47,750 nt of DNA from an uncultured Novosphingobium sp. (GCA_937864195.1 CALMJG010000194.1:1-47750), one strand, 5' to 3'. Numbered from the stretch's first letter, positions 18,116 to 26,859 are shown. A program made the numbers and translations. The notes: generated by a model from the sequence alone, not told the origin.

Positions 18116-18578
18116 ACCCACCAGCCTTGCCAGGCTTTCGATGAGCCTCCCCGGTGAATTGTTCCGCCAGCTCGACATGATGGTCGAGGAGCGCGGCCTG
18201 CCGTCGCGCTCGCAGCTTATCGCCGAACTGATCCGCCATGCGCTGGCCGAGCACGAGGCCTATACTCGTCCCGACGAGATGCTGGCCGGCACGATCACCA
18301 TCGTTTACCGCGGCGACCGCGGCCGGGTGCGCCACCAGCTGGCCCAGACCCAGGCCGATTACCTCAAGGAGGTGATCTCCTCGCAGCATGTCTTCCTCGA
18401 GGACGACCAGAGCCTGGAGGTCCTGCTGGTCCAGGGCCCGGCCTCGCTGCTCAAGGAACTCTGCGATGCGCTGCGCCGGGTGAGGGGGGTGCACCAGCTC
18501 AAGCTCGTCACCACCACCGCCCTGCTGCCGCCGCTGTTTCACGACCAGGATGCAAAGAACAAGGGGGCGGTGGCATGA
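18108..18578 (+). CDS. NikR-like ribbon-helix-helix/ACT regulator lacking most nickel ligands
   Basis: The product is a 156-residue transcription factor. Residues 7-50 form a ribbon-helix-helix DNA-binding domain (LARLSMSLPGELFRQLDMMV, then RSQLIAELIRHAL). Residues 61-140 match the ACT-like ligand domain of NikR. Aligning QTQADYLKEVISSQHVFLED with E. coli NikR places Ala83, His94, Phe96 and Ser102 at the nickel ligands His76, His87, His89 and Cys95, so three of four are lost. I infer a non-nickel effector, perhaps guanidine or a pathway product. The gene is embedded in the operon, overlapping the ATPase gene by 8 bases and the next gene by 4 (ATGA). Likely targets are the RTATTA-N16-TAATAT sites at 14975 and 15302. 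Fold call firm; effector unknown. Confidence 0.85.
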   Translation: MSEPTSLARLSMSLPGELFRQLDMMVEERGLPSRSQLIAELIRHALAEHEAYTRPDEMLAGTITIVYRGDRGRVRHQLAQTQADYLKEVISSQHVFLEDDQSLEVLLVQGPASLLKELCDALRRVRGVHQLKLVTTTALLPPLFHDQDAKNKGAVA

Positions 18579-19399
18579 GCGAGGCACTCGCCAATCCGCT
18601 GGCGGCGCGCGATCATGCGCGCAGGATGGCGGGCGCTGTGGTCGAGGCGATGCCGGTCCTTCCGCCGGTCGCCACCGACCTGCCGGCCGGGGTCCAGGCC
18701 GACGACCTGCTGTGGGAAGAGACCATTGCGGCAGGAGGCTATGCTTCGCGGCGGCTGACGCGGGGCACCCGGCTGCGGCTCATCGATCTCAAGGGCGATG
18801 CCTGCGCCTCGCTGCTGCTGTTCAACGCGGAGATGCCCAGCGAGCGGCTGAATGTCGCCGATACGGTCAAGGTCCAGTGGAACGCCTATCTGGGCGAGGG
18901 CAAGCTGCTGCTCTCCGACATGGGCCGGGTGCTGATGAGCATTTCGGCGGATGACGCTGGCCTTCACGATACGTTTTGCGGCACTTCCAATGCTGCGACC
19001 AACGCGGCGAAATACGGCGATGGATCGAACAGCGGACCTCATCCCAACGGGCGCGATCGCTTCGTGCTTGGGGTCGCCAAGCACGGCTTGCAGCGCCGCG
19101 ATGTCCATCCTTGCGTAAACCTGTTCAAGGGCGCGCGGATCGAGGCCGATGGCACGATCACGCCGCAGGTCGGTCCCTTTGAGCCTGGTCGCAGTGTCGT
19201 TTTGCGCGCTGAAATGGACGTGATCGTGGTCATCGCCAATTGCCCCCATGTGCTCGATCCGCGGCCCGAGTGGACTGTGACGCCGCTGCGCGCGACCGCA
19301 TGGCAGGGGCCGGTGACGGACACTGATGATCCGATCCGCAATGCGACGCCGGAGGGCCTGCGCGCCTTCCAGAACGTCGAAGACTACTTCCGCCGCTAA
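18575..19399 (+). CDS. DUF1989 protein, larger subunit of putative carboxyguanidine deiminase
   Basis: This 274-residue member of the DUF1989 family was formerly annotated as urea amidolyase/carboxylase-associated protein. Published work on such pairs (CgdA/CgdB) shows that they deiminate carboxyguanidine to allophanate and ammonia. Conserved elements visible here are RGTRLRLIDLKGDAC, LHDTFCGTSNAATN and DVHPCVNLF, whose Asp, His and Cys residues probably build a metal site. The start overlaps the regulator stop by four bases (ATGA). The partner gene follows 20 bases later. I do not assign CgdA versus CgdB. The alternative is an accessory role in free urea use, but urea needs no deiminase, which favours guanidine. 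Confidence 0.85.
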   Translation: MSEALANPLAARDHARRMAGAVVEAMPVLPPVATDLPAGVQADDLLWEETIAAGGYASRRLTRGTRLRLIDLKGDACASLLLFNAEMPSERLNVADTVKVQWNAYLGEGKLLLSDMGRVLMSISADDAGLHDTFCGTSNAATNAAKYGDGSNSGPHPNGRDRFVLGVAKHGLQRRDVHPCVNLFKGARIEADGTITPQVGPFEPGRSVVLRAEMDVIVVIANCPHVLDPRPEWTVTPLRATAWQGPVTDTDDPIRNATPEGLRAFQNVEDYFRR

Positions 19400-19419
19400 C
19401 TCAAAGGAACAGGCCGAGC

Positions 19420-20055
19420 ATGAGCGTCGATCCCTACCTTTCCGGCCTCTCCGGCGCGGTCATCCACGATGTGGTCGTACCCGCGCGCGCGCCGTGGCTG
19501 CATCATGTCGCCGCCGGGCAGACCCTGCGCATTGTCGACCTGGAGGGCAACCAGGCCGTCGACTTCCTGCTCTACGCCACGGCTGACGCTGCCGAACGCT
19601 ACTCCGCGCAGGACACCGTCGCGGCGCAGGGCAACCTGTTCCTGCGCCAGGGCACCGTGCTGCGCTCCAACGAAGGGCGGCCGATGATGACTATCGCCGC
19701 AACCTCGGTCGATTACCACGACACCATCGGCGGAGCCTGCTCCTGCGAGAGCAACACCCTGCGCTATGGCCACCACACCAAGGCCGAGCACGCCTGCGTC
19801 GAGAATTTCCTCGAGGCCAACATGCTCGAAGGGCGGGGCAAGCGCGACATCGTCTCCAACATCAACTTCTTCATGAACGTGCCGGTCGAGCCCGACGGAT
19901 CGCTCGGCATCGTCGACGGCATCTCCGCGCCAGGCATGACCGTGGACCTGAAGGCCGAGATGGACGTGACCGTGGTCGTCTCGAACTGCCCGCAGATCAA
20001 CAACCCCTGCAACGGCTTCAACCCCACTCCCGTCCGGATGATCGTGACAGCATGA
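19420..20055 (+). CDS. DUF1989 protein, smaller subunit of putative carboxyguanidine deiminase
   Basis: This is a 211-residue paralogue of the preceding protein. Shared features are GQTLRIVDLEGNQAVDFLLY, YHDTIGGACSCESN and VENFLEANMLEG, and both proteins end with a strand of the form EMDVTVVVSNCPQINNP. The two products probably form one heteromeric enzyme acting on the carboxylated product of the biotin enzyme encoded next. Its stop overlaps the carboxylase start (ATGA at 20052-20055), so synthesis of deiminase and carboxylase appears coupled. Assignment rests on the known DUF1989 pair and the full pathway set in this operon; no direct evidence of substrate is available from sequence. Confidence 0.85.
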   Translation: MSVDPYLSGLSGAVIHDVVVPARAPWLHHVAAGQTLRIVDLEGNQAVDFLLYATADAAERYSAQDTVAAQGNLFLRQGTVLRSNEGRPMMTIAATSVDYHDTIGGACSCESNTLRYGHHTKAEHACVENFLEANMLEGRGKRDIVSNINFFMNVPVEPDGSLGIVDGISAPGMTVDLKAEMDVTVVVSNCPQINNPCNGFNPTPVRMIVTA

Positions 20056-23000
20056 GCTTCGATACCGTCCTGATTGCCAACCGCGGCGCCATTGCCACGC
20101 GGATCATTCGCACCCTGAGGCAGATGGGCCTGCGCTCCGTCGCGGTCTATTCAGAGGCGGACGTGGACTCGCTCCACGTCGCGCTGGCCGACGAGGCGGT
20201 CTGCATCGGCACGGCGCGGGCTTCGGAGAGCTATCTCAACGTTCCCGCGATCCTTGCCGCGGCCAAGGCGACCGGGGCGGGGGCGATCCATCCGGGCTAT
20301 GGCTTCCTTGCCGAGAACGTCGACTTCGCCGAGGCTTGCGCCGCAGAGGGCATCGTCTTCATCGGCCCGACGCCCGACAATATCCGCACCTTCGGCCTCA
20401 AGCACACTGCCCGCGCGCTCGCCGCAGCGCACGACCTGCCGCTGGCGCCGGGCACCGATCTTCTGACCGACGAGGCCGAGGCGGTCGCCGCAGCGCACCG
20501 GATCGGCTTCCCGATCATGCTCAAGGCGACCGCCGGCGGCGGCGGGATCGGCATGCGCGTCTGCGAGGACGAGGCCGATGTCCGCCAGGGCTTCGCCGCC
20601 GTCGCCCGCCAGGGGCAGAGCAATTTCGGCGATTCCGGAATTTTCCTCGAACGCTATATCCGCCGCGCCCGGCACATCGAGGTCCAGGTCTTCGGCGACG
20701 GGCAAGGCCGGGTCATGGCGCTCGCCGAGCGTGATTGCTCCCTTCAGCGCCGCAACCAGAAAGTGGTCGAGGAAGCCCCCGCGCCGCAGCTGCCGGGGCC
20801 GGTGCGCCAGGCCCTGATCGCCGCCGCGATCCGGCTTGGCGAGGCTGCCAACTACCGCTCGGCCGGCACGGTCGAGTTCCTCTACGACGCCGAGCGCGAA
20901 GAGTTCTTCTTCCTTGAAATGAATACCCGCCTCCAGGTCGAGCACGGGGTGACCGAGGAGATCATGGGGATCGACCTCGTCGAATGGATGATCCGCGGCG
21001 GGGCCGGGGACTTCGCCTTCCTCGATGCCGAACCGCCGCGGCCTTCGGGCCATTCGGTCCAGGTCCGGCTCTATGCCGAGGATCCGGCGCTCGATTACCG
21101 CCCGACCTCGGGCACGCTCACCGCAGTCGAATTTCCCGCCGGGGTCCGTGCCGAAACCTGGTGCATGGCCGGTTCCACGGTGAGCGCCTGGTACGATCCG
21201 ATGCTGGCCAAGCTGATCGTCCATGCGCCCACCCGGGACGAGGCGGTTGCAGCGATGCAAGTGGCGCTCGATCGCACTCGCGTCGACGGGATCGAGACCA
21301 ACCTGCGCTGGCTGCGCGAAGTGGTCCGCTCGGCGCCCTTCGTCACCGGCGAGGTCTCGACCCGTGTGCTCGATACGATTCCCTACGAGCCCCGCGCGAT
21401 CCGCGTGGTCGGCGGCGGCACGGCCACGACCGTGCAGGACTGGCCGGGCCGGCAGAACCTGTGGGCGGTCGGGGTTCCGCCCTCGGGTCCGATGGACGAC
21501 CAGTCGTTCCGCCTTGGCAACCGCCTGCTGGGCAATCCCGAGGGCACGGCCGGCCTGGAAGTCACGGTCACCGGACCGACACTGGCCTTTACCGCGCCGG
21601 CGAGGATCTGCCTGACGGGAGCCGATTTCGCCGCGACGCTGGACGGCGTTCCGGTGGCGCGGGGTGTGGCGATCGAGGTGGGGGCAGGGCAGATCCTGGC
21701 GCTCGGTCGGGCCTCGGGCGGCGGGCTGCGCGGCTATATCCTGGTTGCCGGCGGGTTCGACATCGCGCCCTATCTCGGCAGCCGCAGCACCTTCGAGCTG
21801 GGCCAGTTCGGCGGGCATGCCGCGCGGCGGTTGCTGGCTGGCGATACGCTGCATCTGGCCGGCGATGCTGCCACTGCGGCGCTGCCTGCGGTCACGCTGC
21901 CCGAAATGTCCACCGAATGGACCCTCCGCGTGCTTTACGGCCCGCACGGCGCGCCGGACTTCTTCACCGACGAAGACATCGATACCCTGGTGGCCGCCGA
22001 GTGGCAGGTCCACTACAATTCCAACCGCACCGGGGTGCGCCTGGTCGGACCCAAGCCGCACTGGGCGCGCAAGGACGGCGGCGAAGCGGGGCTGCACCCG
22101 TCCAACATCCACGACAATCCCTATGCCATCGGCGCGGTCGATTTCACCGGGGACATGCCAATCATCCTCGGGCCCGACGGCCCCTCGCTCGGTGGGTTCG
22201 TCTGTCCCTTCGTGGTGATCGCCGCTGACCGTTGGAAGATCGGCCAGCTTGCGCCGGGCGACAGGCTGCGCTTCGCCCCGGTCAACATCGGCGATGCGAC
22301 TGTGGCCGACGCCCTGCAGCGCCGACTGATCTCGACCGGCGAAGTGGCTGGCTTCGGCCCGGCCCGGCCGATCGAAATGCTCTCGCCGATCCTCGCCGAG
22401 ATTCCCGAGCGGCCGCGCTGCCCGCGCACCGTCTATCGCCAGCAGGGCGACCGCAACATTCTGGTCGAATACGGCCCGATCGTGCTCGATATCGAGCTGC
22501 GCATCCGTGTCCATGCGCTGATGACCGAGCTTGAACGGCTCGACCTGCCCGGGGTGATCGACATCGTGCCCGGTATCCGCTCGCTGCAATTCCACTTCGA
22601 CGGCGAAGTGCTGAACCAGCGCCAGGCGCTGGCCGCCCTGATCGCGGCGGAGGAGCGGCTGGGCGATCTCGAGGACTTCGCGATCCCCTCGCGGATCGTC
22701 CACCTGCCGCTGTCGTGGCGCGATCCCGCGACGCTCGAGACGATCGCGAAGTACATGGGCGCGGTTCGTGACGATGCGCCGTGGTGCCCCGACAACATCG
22801 AATTCATTCGCCGGATCAACGGCCTGCCCGATCAGGCGGCGGTCGAGAACCTGATCTTCGAGGCGAACTACCTCGTCATGGGTCTGGGCGACGTCTATCT
22901 CGGCGCGCCGGTCGCCACTCCGGTCGATCCGCGGCACCGGCTGGTTACGACCAAGTACAACCCGGCGCGAACCTGGACTCCGCCGAACGTCGTCGGAATT

Positions 23001-23648
23001 GGCGGGGCCTACATGTGCATCTACGGGATGGAGGGGCCGGGCGGCTACCAGCTGTTCGGGCGGACGATCCAGGTGTGGAACACCCACCGCCAGACCGATG
23101 CCTTTGTCGATGGCAAGCCCTGGCTGCTGCGGTTCTTCGACCAGATCCGCTTTTATCCGGTCAGCGCCGAGGAACTGGCCGACTGGCGCCGTGACTTCCC
23201 GACCGGGCGGCGCTCCATCCGGATCGAGGAATCCGAATTCCGCCTGTCCGACTACCGCAAGTTCCTGGCCGACAACGCCGGACCGATTGCCGAGTTCGAG
23301 GCGACCCGCCAGGCCGCCTTCGATGAGGAGCGCGCCGAATGGCAGCGTCGGGGCGAGTTCGACCGGGTTTCCGATCTGGCCGAGGCCGACGCGCCCGAGA
23401 CGAGTGCGATCGAACTGCCCGATGGCACCGACCTGGTCGAGGCGCCGTTCGGCGGCTCGGTGTGGAAGCTGTTCGTCGCAGCCGGGGACGAGGTCGAGGC
23501 CGGCGATACGATTGCCGTGCTGGAGGCGATGAAGATGGAATGCGCGGTCGAGAGCCCCGGATCGGGCACGATCGAGGCGCTGTACATGCAGGAACGCCAG
23601 TCGCTGCAACCTGGCGCGCCGATGCTGGCCCTGAGGAGACGGAAATGA
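20052..23648 (+). CDS. Biotin-dependent urea/guanidine carboxylase
   Basis: This 1198-residue cytoplasmic enzyme uses ATP and bicarbonate to carboxylate urea or, in operons with DUF1989 partners, guanidine. Domains in order: biotin carboxylase (about 1-450, with ATP-grasp KATAGGGGIGM and EMNTRLQVEHGVTEE); carboxyltransferase halves of the AHS1/AHS2 type (about 460-1080, with TTVQDWPGR, VPPSGPMDDQSFRLGN and YGMEGPGGYQLFGRT); and a biotinyl domain with EAMKMECA, Lys1161 carrying biotin. The length fits bacterial stand-alone urea carboxylases without fused allophanate hydrolase. It overlaps both neighbours by ATGA junctions. Guanidine is inferred as substrate from context; the residues that separate guanidine from urea forms should be compared by alignment. 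Confidence 0.92.
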   Translation: MSFDTVLIANRGAIATRIIRTLRQMGLRSVAVYSEADVDSLHVALADEAVCIGTARASESYLNVPAILAAAKATGAGAIHPGYGFLAENVDFAEACAAEGIVFIGPTPDNIRTFGLKHTARALAAAHDLPLAPGTDLLTDEAEAVAAAHRIGFPIMLKATAGGGGIGMRVCEDEADVRQGFAAVARQGQSNFGDSGIFLERYIRRARHIEVQVFGDGQGRVMALAERDCSLQRRNQKVVEEAPAPQLPGPVRQALIAAAIRLGEAANYRSAGTVEFLYDAEREEFFFLEMNTRLQVEHGVTEEIMGIDLVEWMIRGGAGDFAFLDAEPPRPSGHSVQVRLYAEDPALDYRPTSGTLTAVEFPAGVRAETWCMAGSTVSAWYDPMLAKLIVHAPTRDEAVAAMQVALDRTRVDGIETNLRWLREVVRSAPFVTGEVSTRVLDTIPYEPRAIRVVGGGTATTVQDWPGRQNLWAVGVPPSGPMDDQSFRLGNRLLGNPEGTAGLEVTVTGPTLAFTAPARICLTGADFAATLDGVPVARGVAIEVGAGQILALGRASGGGLRGYILVAGGFDIAPYLGSRSTFELGQFGGHAARRLLAGDTLHLAGDAATAALPAVTLPEMSTEWTLRVLYGPHGAPDFFTDEDIDTLVAAEWQVHYNSNRTGVRLVGPKPHWARKDGGEAGLHPSNIHDNPYAIGAVDFTGDMPIILGPDGPSLGGFVCPFVVIAADRWKIGQLAPGDRLRFAPVNIGDATVADALQRRLISTGEVAGFGPARPIEMLSPILAEIPERPRCPRTVYRQQGDRNILVEYGPIVLDIELRIRVHALMTELERLDLPGVIDIVPGIRSLQFHFDGEVLNQRQALAALIAAEERLGDLEDFAIPSRIVHLPLSWRDPATLETIAKYMGAVRDDAPWCPDNIEFIRRINGLPDQAAVENLIFEANYLVMGLGDVYLGAPVATPVDPRHRLVTTKYNPARTWTPPNVVGIGGAYMCIYGMEGPGGYQLFGRTIQVWNTHRQTDAFVDGKPWLLRFFDQIRFYPVSAEELADWRRDFPTGRRSIRIEESEFRLSDYRKFLADNAGPIAEFEATRQAAFDEERAEWQRRGEFDRVSDLAEADAPETSAIELPDGTDLVEAPFGGSVWKLFVAAGDEVEAGDTIAVLEAMKMECAVESPGSGTIEALYMQERQSLQPGAPMLALRRRK

Positions 23649-25414
23649 CCGCCCCGGACCGCCGCAGCGCAGCGGGAATCGCCGCCGACGTGAACGCCGG
23701 GCGCAGCAGCGCCGTGGCCCAGGCCGAGGAGACGCTGGCGCGGCTCGCGTTCTACGATGCGATCCAGCCGCAGGTGTGGATCAATCGCACAGCGCCCGGC
23801 GACCTGCTCGCCGCTGCCCGCGCGATCGATGTCCGGGTAGCTGCCGGAGAGGTTCTCCCGCTCGCCGGGGTGCCCTTCGCGGTAAAGGACAATATCGACG
23901 TTGCCGGCCTGCCGACCACTGCCGCCTGCCCCGCCTTCGCCTACGATCCTGCCGGGTCCGCCGAAGTGGTTGCGCGGCTGCTGGCGGCGGGCGCGCTCTG
24001 CGTTGGCAAGACCAACCTCGACCAGTTCGCCACCGGCCTGAACGGCACGCGCAGCCCCTATGGCGCGCCGCGCAATGCCTATAACCTTGCCTATGTCAGC
24101 GGCGGGTCAAGCTCGGGCTCGGCGACTGCCGTATCGGCCGGCCTGGTCGCCTTCGCGCTCGGCACCGACACCGCCGGTTCGGGCCGCGTGCCCGCCGCGT
24201 TCCAGCACCTCATCGGGTTCAAGCCCACGAAAGGGCGGTGGTCGACGAGCGGCCTGGTGCCGGCTTGCCGGACGATCGACTGCATTACCGTGTTTACGGG
24301 CGACACCGCCGATGTCCGCCTGATCGACGGGGTGATAGCGGGTTACGACGCGGCCGACCCCTATTCCAGGCCGCTGGCAGACCGCCCTCTCGGCCATGCC
24401 CGGATCGGCGTGCCGCTCCGCCATCAGCGCGTGTTCTTCGGCGATCCCGAATCCGAATATCTCTATGACCGCGCGCTGGAGGTGCTCGGTCAGAGTGCCG
24501 AAATCGTCGAGATCGACATCGAGCCGCTGCTCGAAGCCGCCCGGTTGCTTTATGAAGGCCCCTGGGTTGCCGAGCGGACCGCGGCCATGGCGGGCATCCT
24601 CGCCGGAAATCCCGACGCAATCGATCCGACCGTGCGCGAAGTGGTCGAGCCGGGCCTGACGATGAGCGCGGTCGATCTGTTCAACGGTATCTACCGCATG
24701 GCCGAACTCAAACGCCATGCCGACGAGCAATGGGACAAGGTCGACCTGCTGGCGTTCCCGACTGCCGGGACGACCTATCGCGTCGTCGAGCTCAAGGCCG
24801 CGCCGGTCGCGCTGAACAGCGCTTTCGGGCGCTACACCAACTTTGTGAACCTGCTCGACATGGCCGCCGTGGCTGTGCCCGCCGGCATTCGCACCAATGC
24901 AACCGGGTTCGGGATTACCCTGATCGGCCCGGCGGACAGCGATCGTGCGCTGCTCGACATTGCCGACACCTACCTGGCCAGGGCCGACCTTCCTTCCCCA
25001 CCCCCGCTCGATCTGGAGGGCAAAATGCAGACCGTGAAACTCGCCGTCGTGGGCGCACACCTCGAAGGCATGCCGCTCCACTGGCAGCTGACCTCGCGCG
25101 AGGCCAGGTTCGTCGGCGCCTTCGAGACCGCGCCGAACTACCGGCTCTACGCCATGGCCGACAGCGTGCCGCCCAAGCCGGCTCTGGTCCACAGCGCGGA
25201 CGGCGCGCCGATCAAACTGGAGGTCTACGAACTTGGCGTGGCCGAATTCGGCTCTTTCGTGGTCGAGGTTCCCGCGCCCCTGGCGATTGGCACCGTGACC
25301 CTGGCCGACGGGACCAGCGTCAAGGGCTTCGTCGCTGAACCCCGCGCCCTGACCGGAGCGCAGGACATCACCGCGCTGGGTGGCTGGCGCGCCTTTATCG
25401 CCCAGCAGGCTTAG
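23645..25414 (+). CDS. atzF: Allophanate hydrolase
   Basis: The 589-residue amidase-signature enzyme splits allophanate into two ammonia and two carbon dioxide, the last step of guanidine or urea carboxylation pathways. The catalytic triad is visible as Lys81 (AVKDNID), cis-Ser155 (GGSSSGSA) and nucleophile Ser179 (GTDTAGSGRVPA), a uniform ten-residue shift from Lys91/Ser165/Ser189 of Pseudomonas AtzF. The C-terminal domain (about 460-589, from EGMPLHWQLTSREARF to GGWRAFIA) is the extra domain typical of full-length allophanate hydrolases. The ATG at 23645 overlaps the carboxylase stop (ATGA), marking the true start. Its presence supports complete mineralisation within this operon. Confidence 0.95.
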   Translation: MTAPDRRSAAGIAADVNAGRSSAVAQAEETLARLAFYDAIQPQVWINRTAPGDLLAAARAIDVRVAAGEVLPLAGVPFAVKDNIDVAGLPTTAACPAFAYDPAGSAEVVARLLAAGALCVGKTNLDQFATGLNGTRSPYGAPRNAYNLAYVSGGSSSGSATAVSAGLVAFALGTDTAGSGRVPAAFQHLIGFKPTKGRWSTSGLVPACRTIDCITVFTGDTADVRLIDGVIAGYDAADPYSRPLADRPLGHARIGVPLRHQRVFFGDPESEYLYDRALEVLGQSAEIVEIDIEPLLEAARLLYEGPWVAERTAAMAGILAGNPDAIDPTVREVVEPGLTMSAVDLFNGIYRMAELKRHADEQWDKVDLLAFPTAGTTYRVVELKAAPVALNSAFGRYTNFVNLLDMAAVAVPAGIRTNATGFGITLIGPADSDRALLDIADTYLARADLPSPPPLDLEGKMQTVKLAVVGAHLEGMPLHWQLTSREARFVGAFETAPNYRLYAMADSVPPKPALVHSADGAPIKLEVYELGVAEFGSFVVEVPAPLAIGTVTLADGTSVKGFVAEPRALTGAQDITALGGWRAFIAQQA

Positions 25415-25425
25415 GAGAGACGATC

Positions 25426-26358
25426 ATGCGCAAGGTTCGCACCATGTTACTGGCCCTCGCAGCGGGCTGGACCGTGCCGGCTCTCTCGGCGGCGCCGGCC
25501 GAACAGGTCATCCAGGTGCCGGGTTCGGCCGACTTCATCGCGATTGATGGCGACACCATCTGGGTGACCAACCAAGGCCGCGTCGAACATTGGTCTCGCA
25601 CCGCGGGCAAGCTGGCCGAAGTGGCGATTACCCGGCCCTGCGGAGCCATGGTCATCGCCCACGGCAGCCTGTGGGTGATCGATTGCGCGGGCGGCACGCT
25701 CAACCGGATCGATATCCGCACTGCGAAGCTCCTCGCCACGATTCCGACGGGCATTCCGAAGCTTAGCAGGTACGAGCTCCAGCTTGCCGCTGGCGCGGGC
25801 TCCATCTGGATCGCCAGCCACGAAAAGGGCGTCGTCTCGCGCGTCGATCCGGCGACCAACCAGATCGCCGCAGCGGTCACGGTCGATCCGGATACCTCGT
25901 ACCTCACCTATGGCTTCGGCGCCGTCTGGGCGATCAGCCTGCCGGGCCAGACGATCCAGCGGATCGATCCGGCGACCAATACGGTCACCCGGCGGACCGT
26001 GCTTGGCAAGGCGCCGGGTTTCCTGGCGGCCGGGGCGGGCGCGGTCTGGGTGCAGGAGCAAGGTGACGGCACGCTCGCGCGGATCGATCCGCGCAGCGGC
26101 AAGGTCACGGGGCGCGTTACGGTGGGCGCGAACCTGAAATGGGGAGATATCGATACGGGCGGCGGCAAGGTCTGGCTGCGGACCACCGACGACCAGACCT
26201 TCGTGGTGATCGATCCCCGAACGATGACTGTGAGCAAGCGGCTGGGCAAGGCCGAGGGCAGCGGCGCGCTGCGCTATTCGCGCAAAGGGGTCTGGACCTC
26301 GGCCCATGATGTGCACACCATCACCTGGTGGCCGGATCCGGAAAAGATCGCCCGGTAA
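25426..26358 (+). CDS. Exported beta-propeller (YVTN/Vgb-like) protein
   Basis: The product is a 310-residue protein with a signal peptide (MLLALAAGWTVPALSAA). It has six to seven repeated units of the form GSLWVIDCAGGTLNRID / SIWIASHEKGVVSRVDPATN / GAVWVQEQGDGTLARIDPRSG, the pattern of YVTN-type beta-propellers. It should be periplasmic. AGGAG about eight bases before the ATG and an 11-base gap after atzF make it the last gene of the operon, just before a terminator. Such propellers often bind ligands or partner proteins, and some are virginiamycin-lyase-like. A role as a periplasmic binding or enzyme-partner protein is a guess. Confidence 0.75.
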   Translation: MRKVRTMLLALAAGWTVPALSAAPAEQVIQVPGSADFIAIDGDTIWVTNQGRVEHWSRTAGKLAEVAITRPCGAMVIAHGSLWVIDCAGGTLNRIDIRTAKLLATIPTGIPKLSRYELQLAAGAGSIWIASHEKGVVSRVDPATNQIAAAVTVDPDTSYLTYGFGAVWAISLPGQTIQRIDPATNTVTRRTVLGKAPGFLAAGAGAVWVQEQGDGTLARIDPRSGKVTGRVTVGANLKWGDIDTGGGKVWLRTTDDQTFVVIDPRTMTVSKRLGKAEGSGALRYSRKGVWTSAHDVHTITWWPDPEKIAR

Positions 26359-26384
26359 TACTAAAGCGGCAGTTCAAGTAATAC
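26355..26384. repeat. Paired GTAATAC motifs, direct orientation
   Basis: GTAATAC occurs at 26355-26361 (covering the stop codon of the beta-propeller gene) and at 26378-26384, 23 bases apart. The second copy, as CAAGTAATAC (26375-26384), has an inverted counterpart at 26881-26890 on the far side of the urcA-type gene. The motif equals the half-site of the operator candidates near 15 kb. Confidence 0.45.
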
Positions 26385-26386
26385 TT

Positions 26387-26420
26387 TGCCCCGCGACAAG
26401 TTATCAGTCGCGGGGCATTT
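26387..26420 (+). terminator. Terminator of the nitrogen-assimilation operon
   Basis: A perfect 11-bp stem TGCCCCGCGAC / GTCGCGGGGCA (26387-26397 with 26407-26417) with a nine-base loop is followed by a short TTT. It stands 29 bases after the last stop codon of the operon. Confidence 0.75.
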
Positions 26421-26426
26421 CAAGCA

Positions 26427-26759
26427 TTAGCGCGCGGCGAACTGGACCGGCCGGGCCACATTGGCGCGGGCAAGGCGCTGCTCGACCTGACCGCGAACGT
26501 CCGCGACGACGGCCGTGCGGCATTCCTGAGCCTGGGCTTCGAGCATCAGGTGCACAGAGGCGACCCGGTCGCCACAGACGGCCCGGGCGGCCTGATCGAT
26601 GCGGATCGCCAGGCGCTGCTGACCATCGGCGGTCGCAAGGTCGAGACCCTTGAGATTGAGGATTGCGCTGTCCTGCGCGAAGGGATTTTCAGCGGTATTG
26701 GCAAGCGCCGGGGTCGCGAAAGCAAGGGCGGCCAGAGCCAGAAGGCCAGTCTTCATCAT
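26427..26759 (-). CDS. UrcA family exported protein
   Basis: The product is a 110-residue protein with a signal peptide (LLALAALAFATPALA) and the UrcA-family pattern: a beta strand with LNLKGLDLATADGQQRL, then IRIDQAARAVCGD, and later QECRTAVVADV. The two cysteines likely form a disulfide in the periplasm. Such proteins are small, abundant in sphingomonads and functionally uncharacterised. Two adjacent ATGs (26759 and 26756) are possible starts after GGAGACG. It lies alone between two pairs of GTAATAC/TATTAC motifs and has a plausible promoter of its own, so it is probably monocistronic. Confidence 0.8.
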   Translation of the reverse strand: MMKTGLLALAALAFATPALANTAENPFAQDSAILNLKGLDLATADGQQRLAIRIDQAARAVCGDRVASVHLMLEAQAQECRTAVVADVRGQVEQRLARANVARPVQFAAR

Positions 26760-26808
26760 CGTCTCCTATGGGCATAAATCGGGCGCCACTCTTCGGCGAC
26801 TGACGGCC

Positions 26809-26836
26809 ATATAGGACGAATCGAGAAAACTTACAA
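26809..26836 (-). promoter_or_regulatory. Candidate promoter of the urcA-type gene
   Basis: On the minus strand a -35-like TTGTAA (26836-26831) and a -10-like TATATG (26814-26809) are separated by 16 bases, inside an AT-rich patch about 50 bases before the start codon. Confidence 0.5.
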
Positions 26837-26859
26837 TACTGAACGAATAATTGTTATTT

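Noticed and set aside
18108..18578. Annotation as nickel-responsive NikR
   Set aside because: Three of the four nickel ligands are replaced and no nickel transport or nickel enzyme gene is nearby.
20151..23609. 1152-codon minus-strand open frame
   Set aside because: It is antisense to the biotin carboxylase gene and shows no domain.
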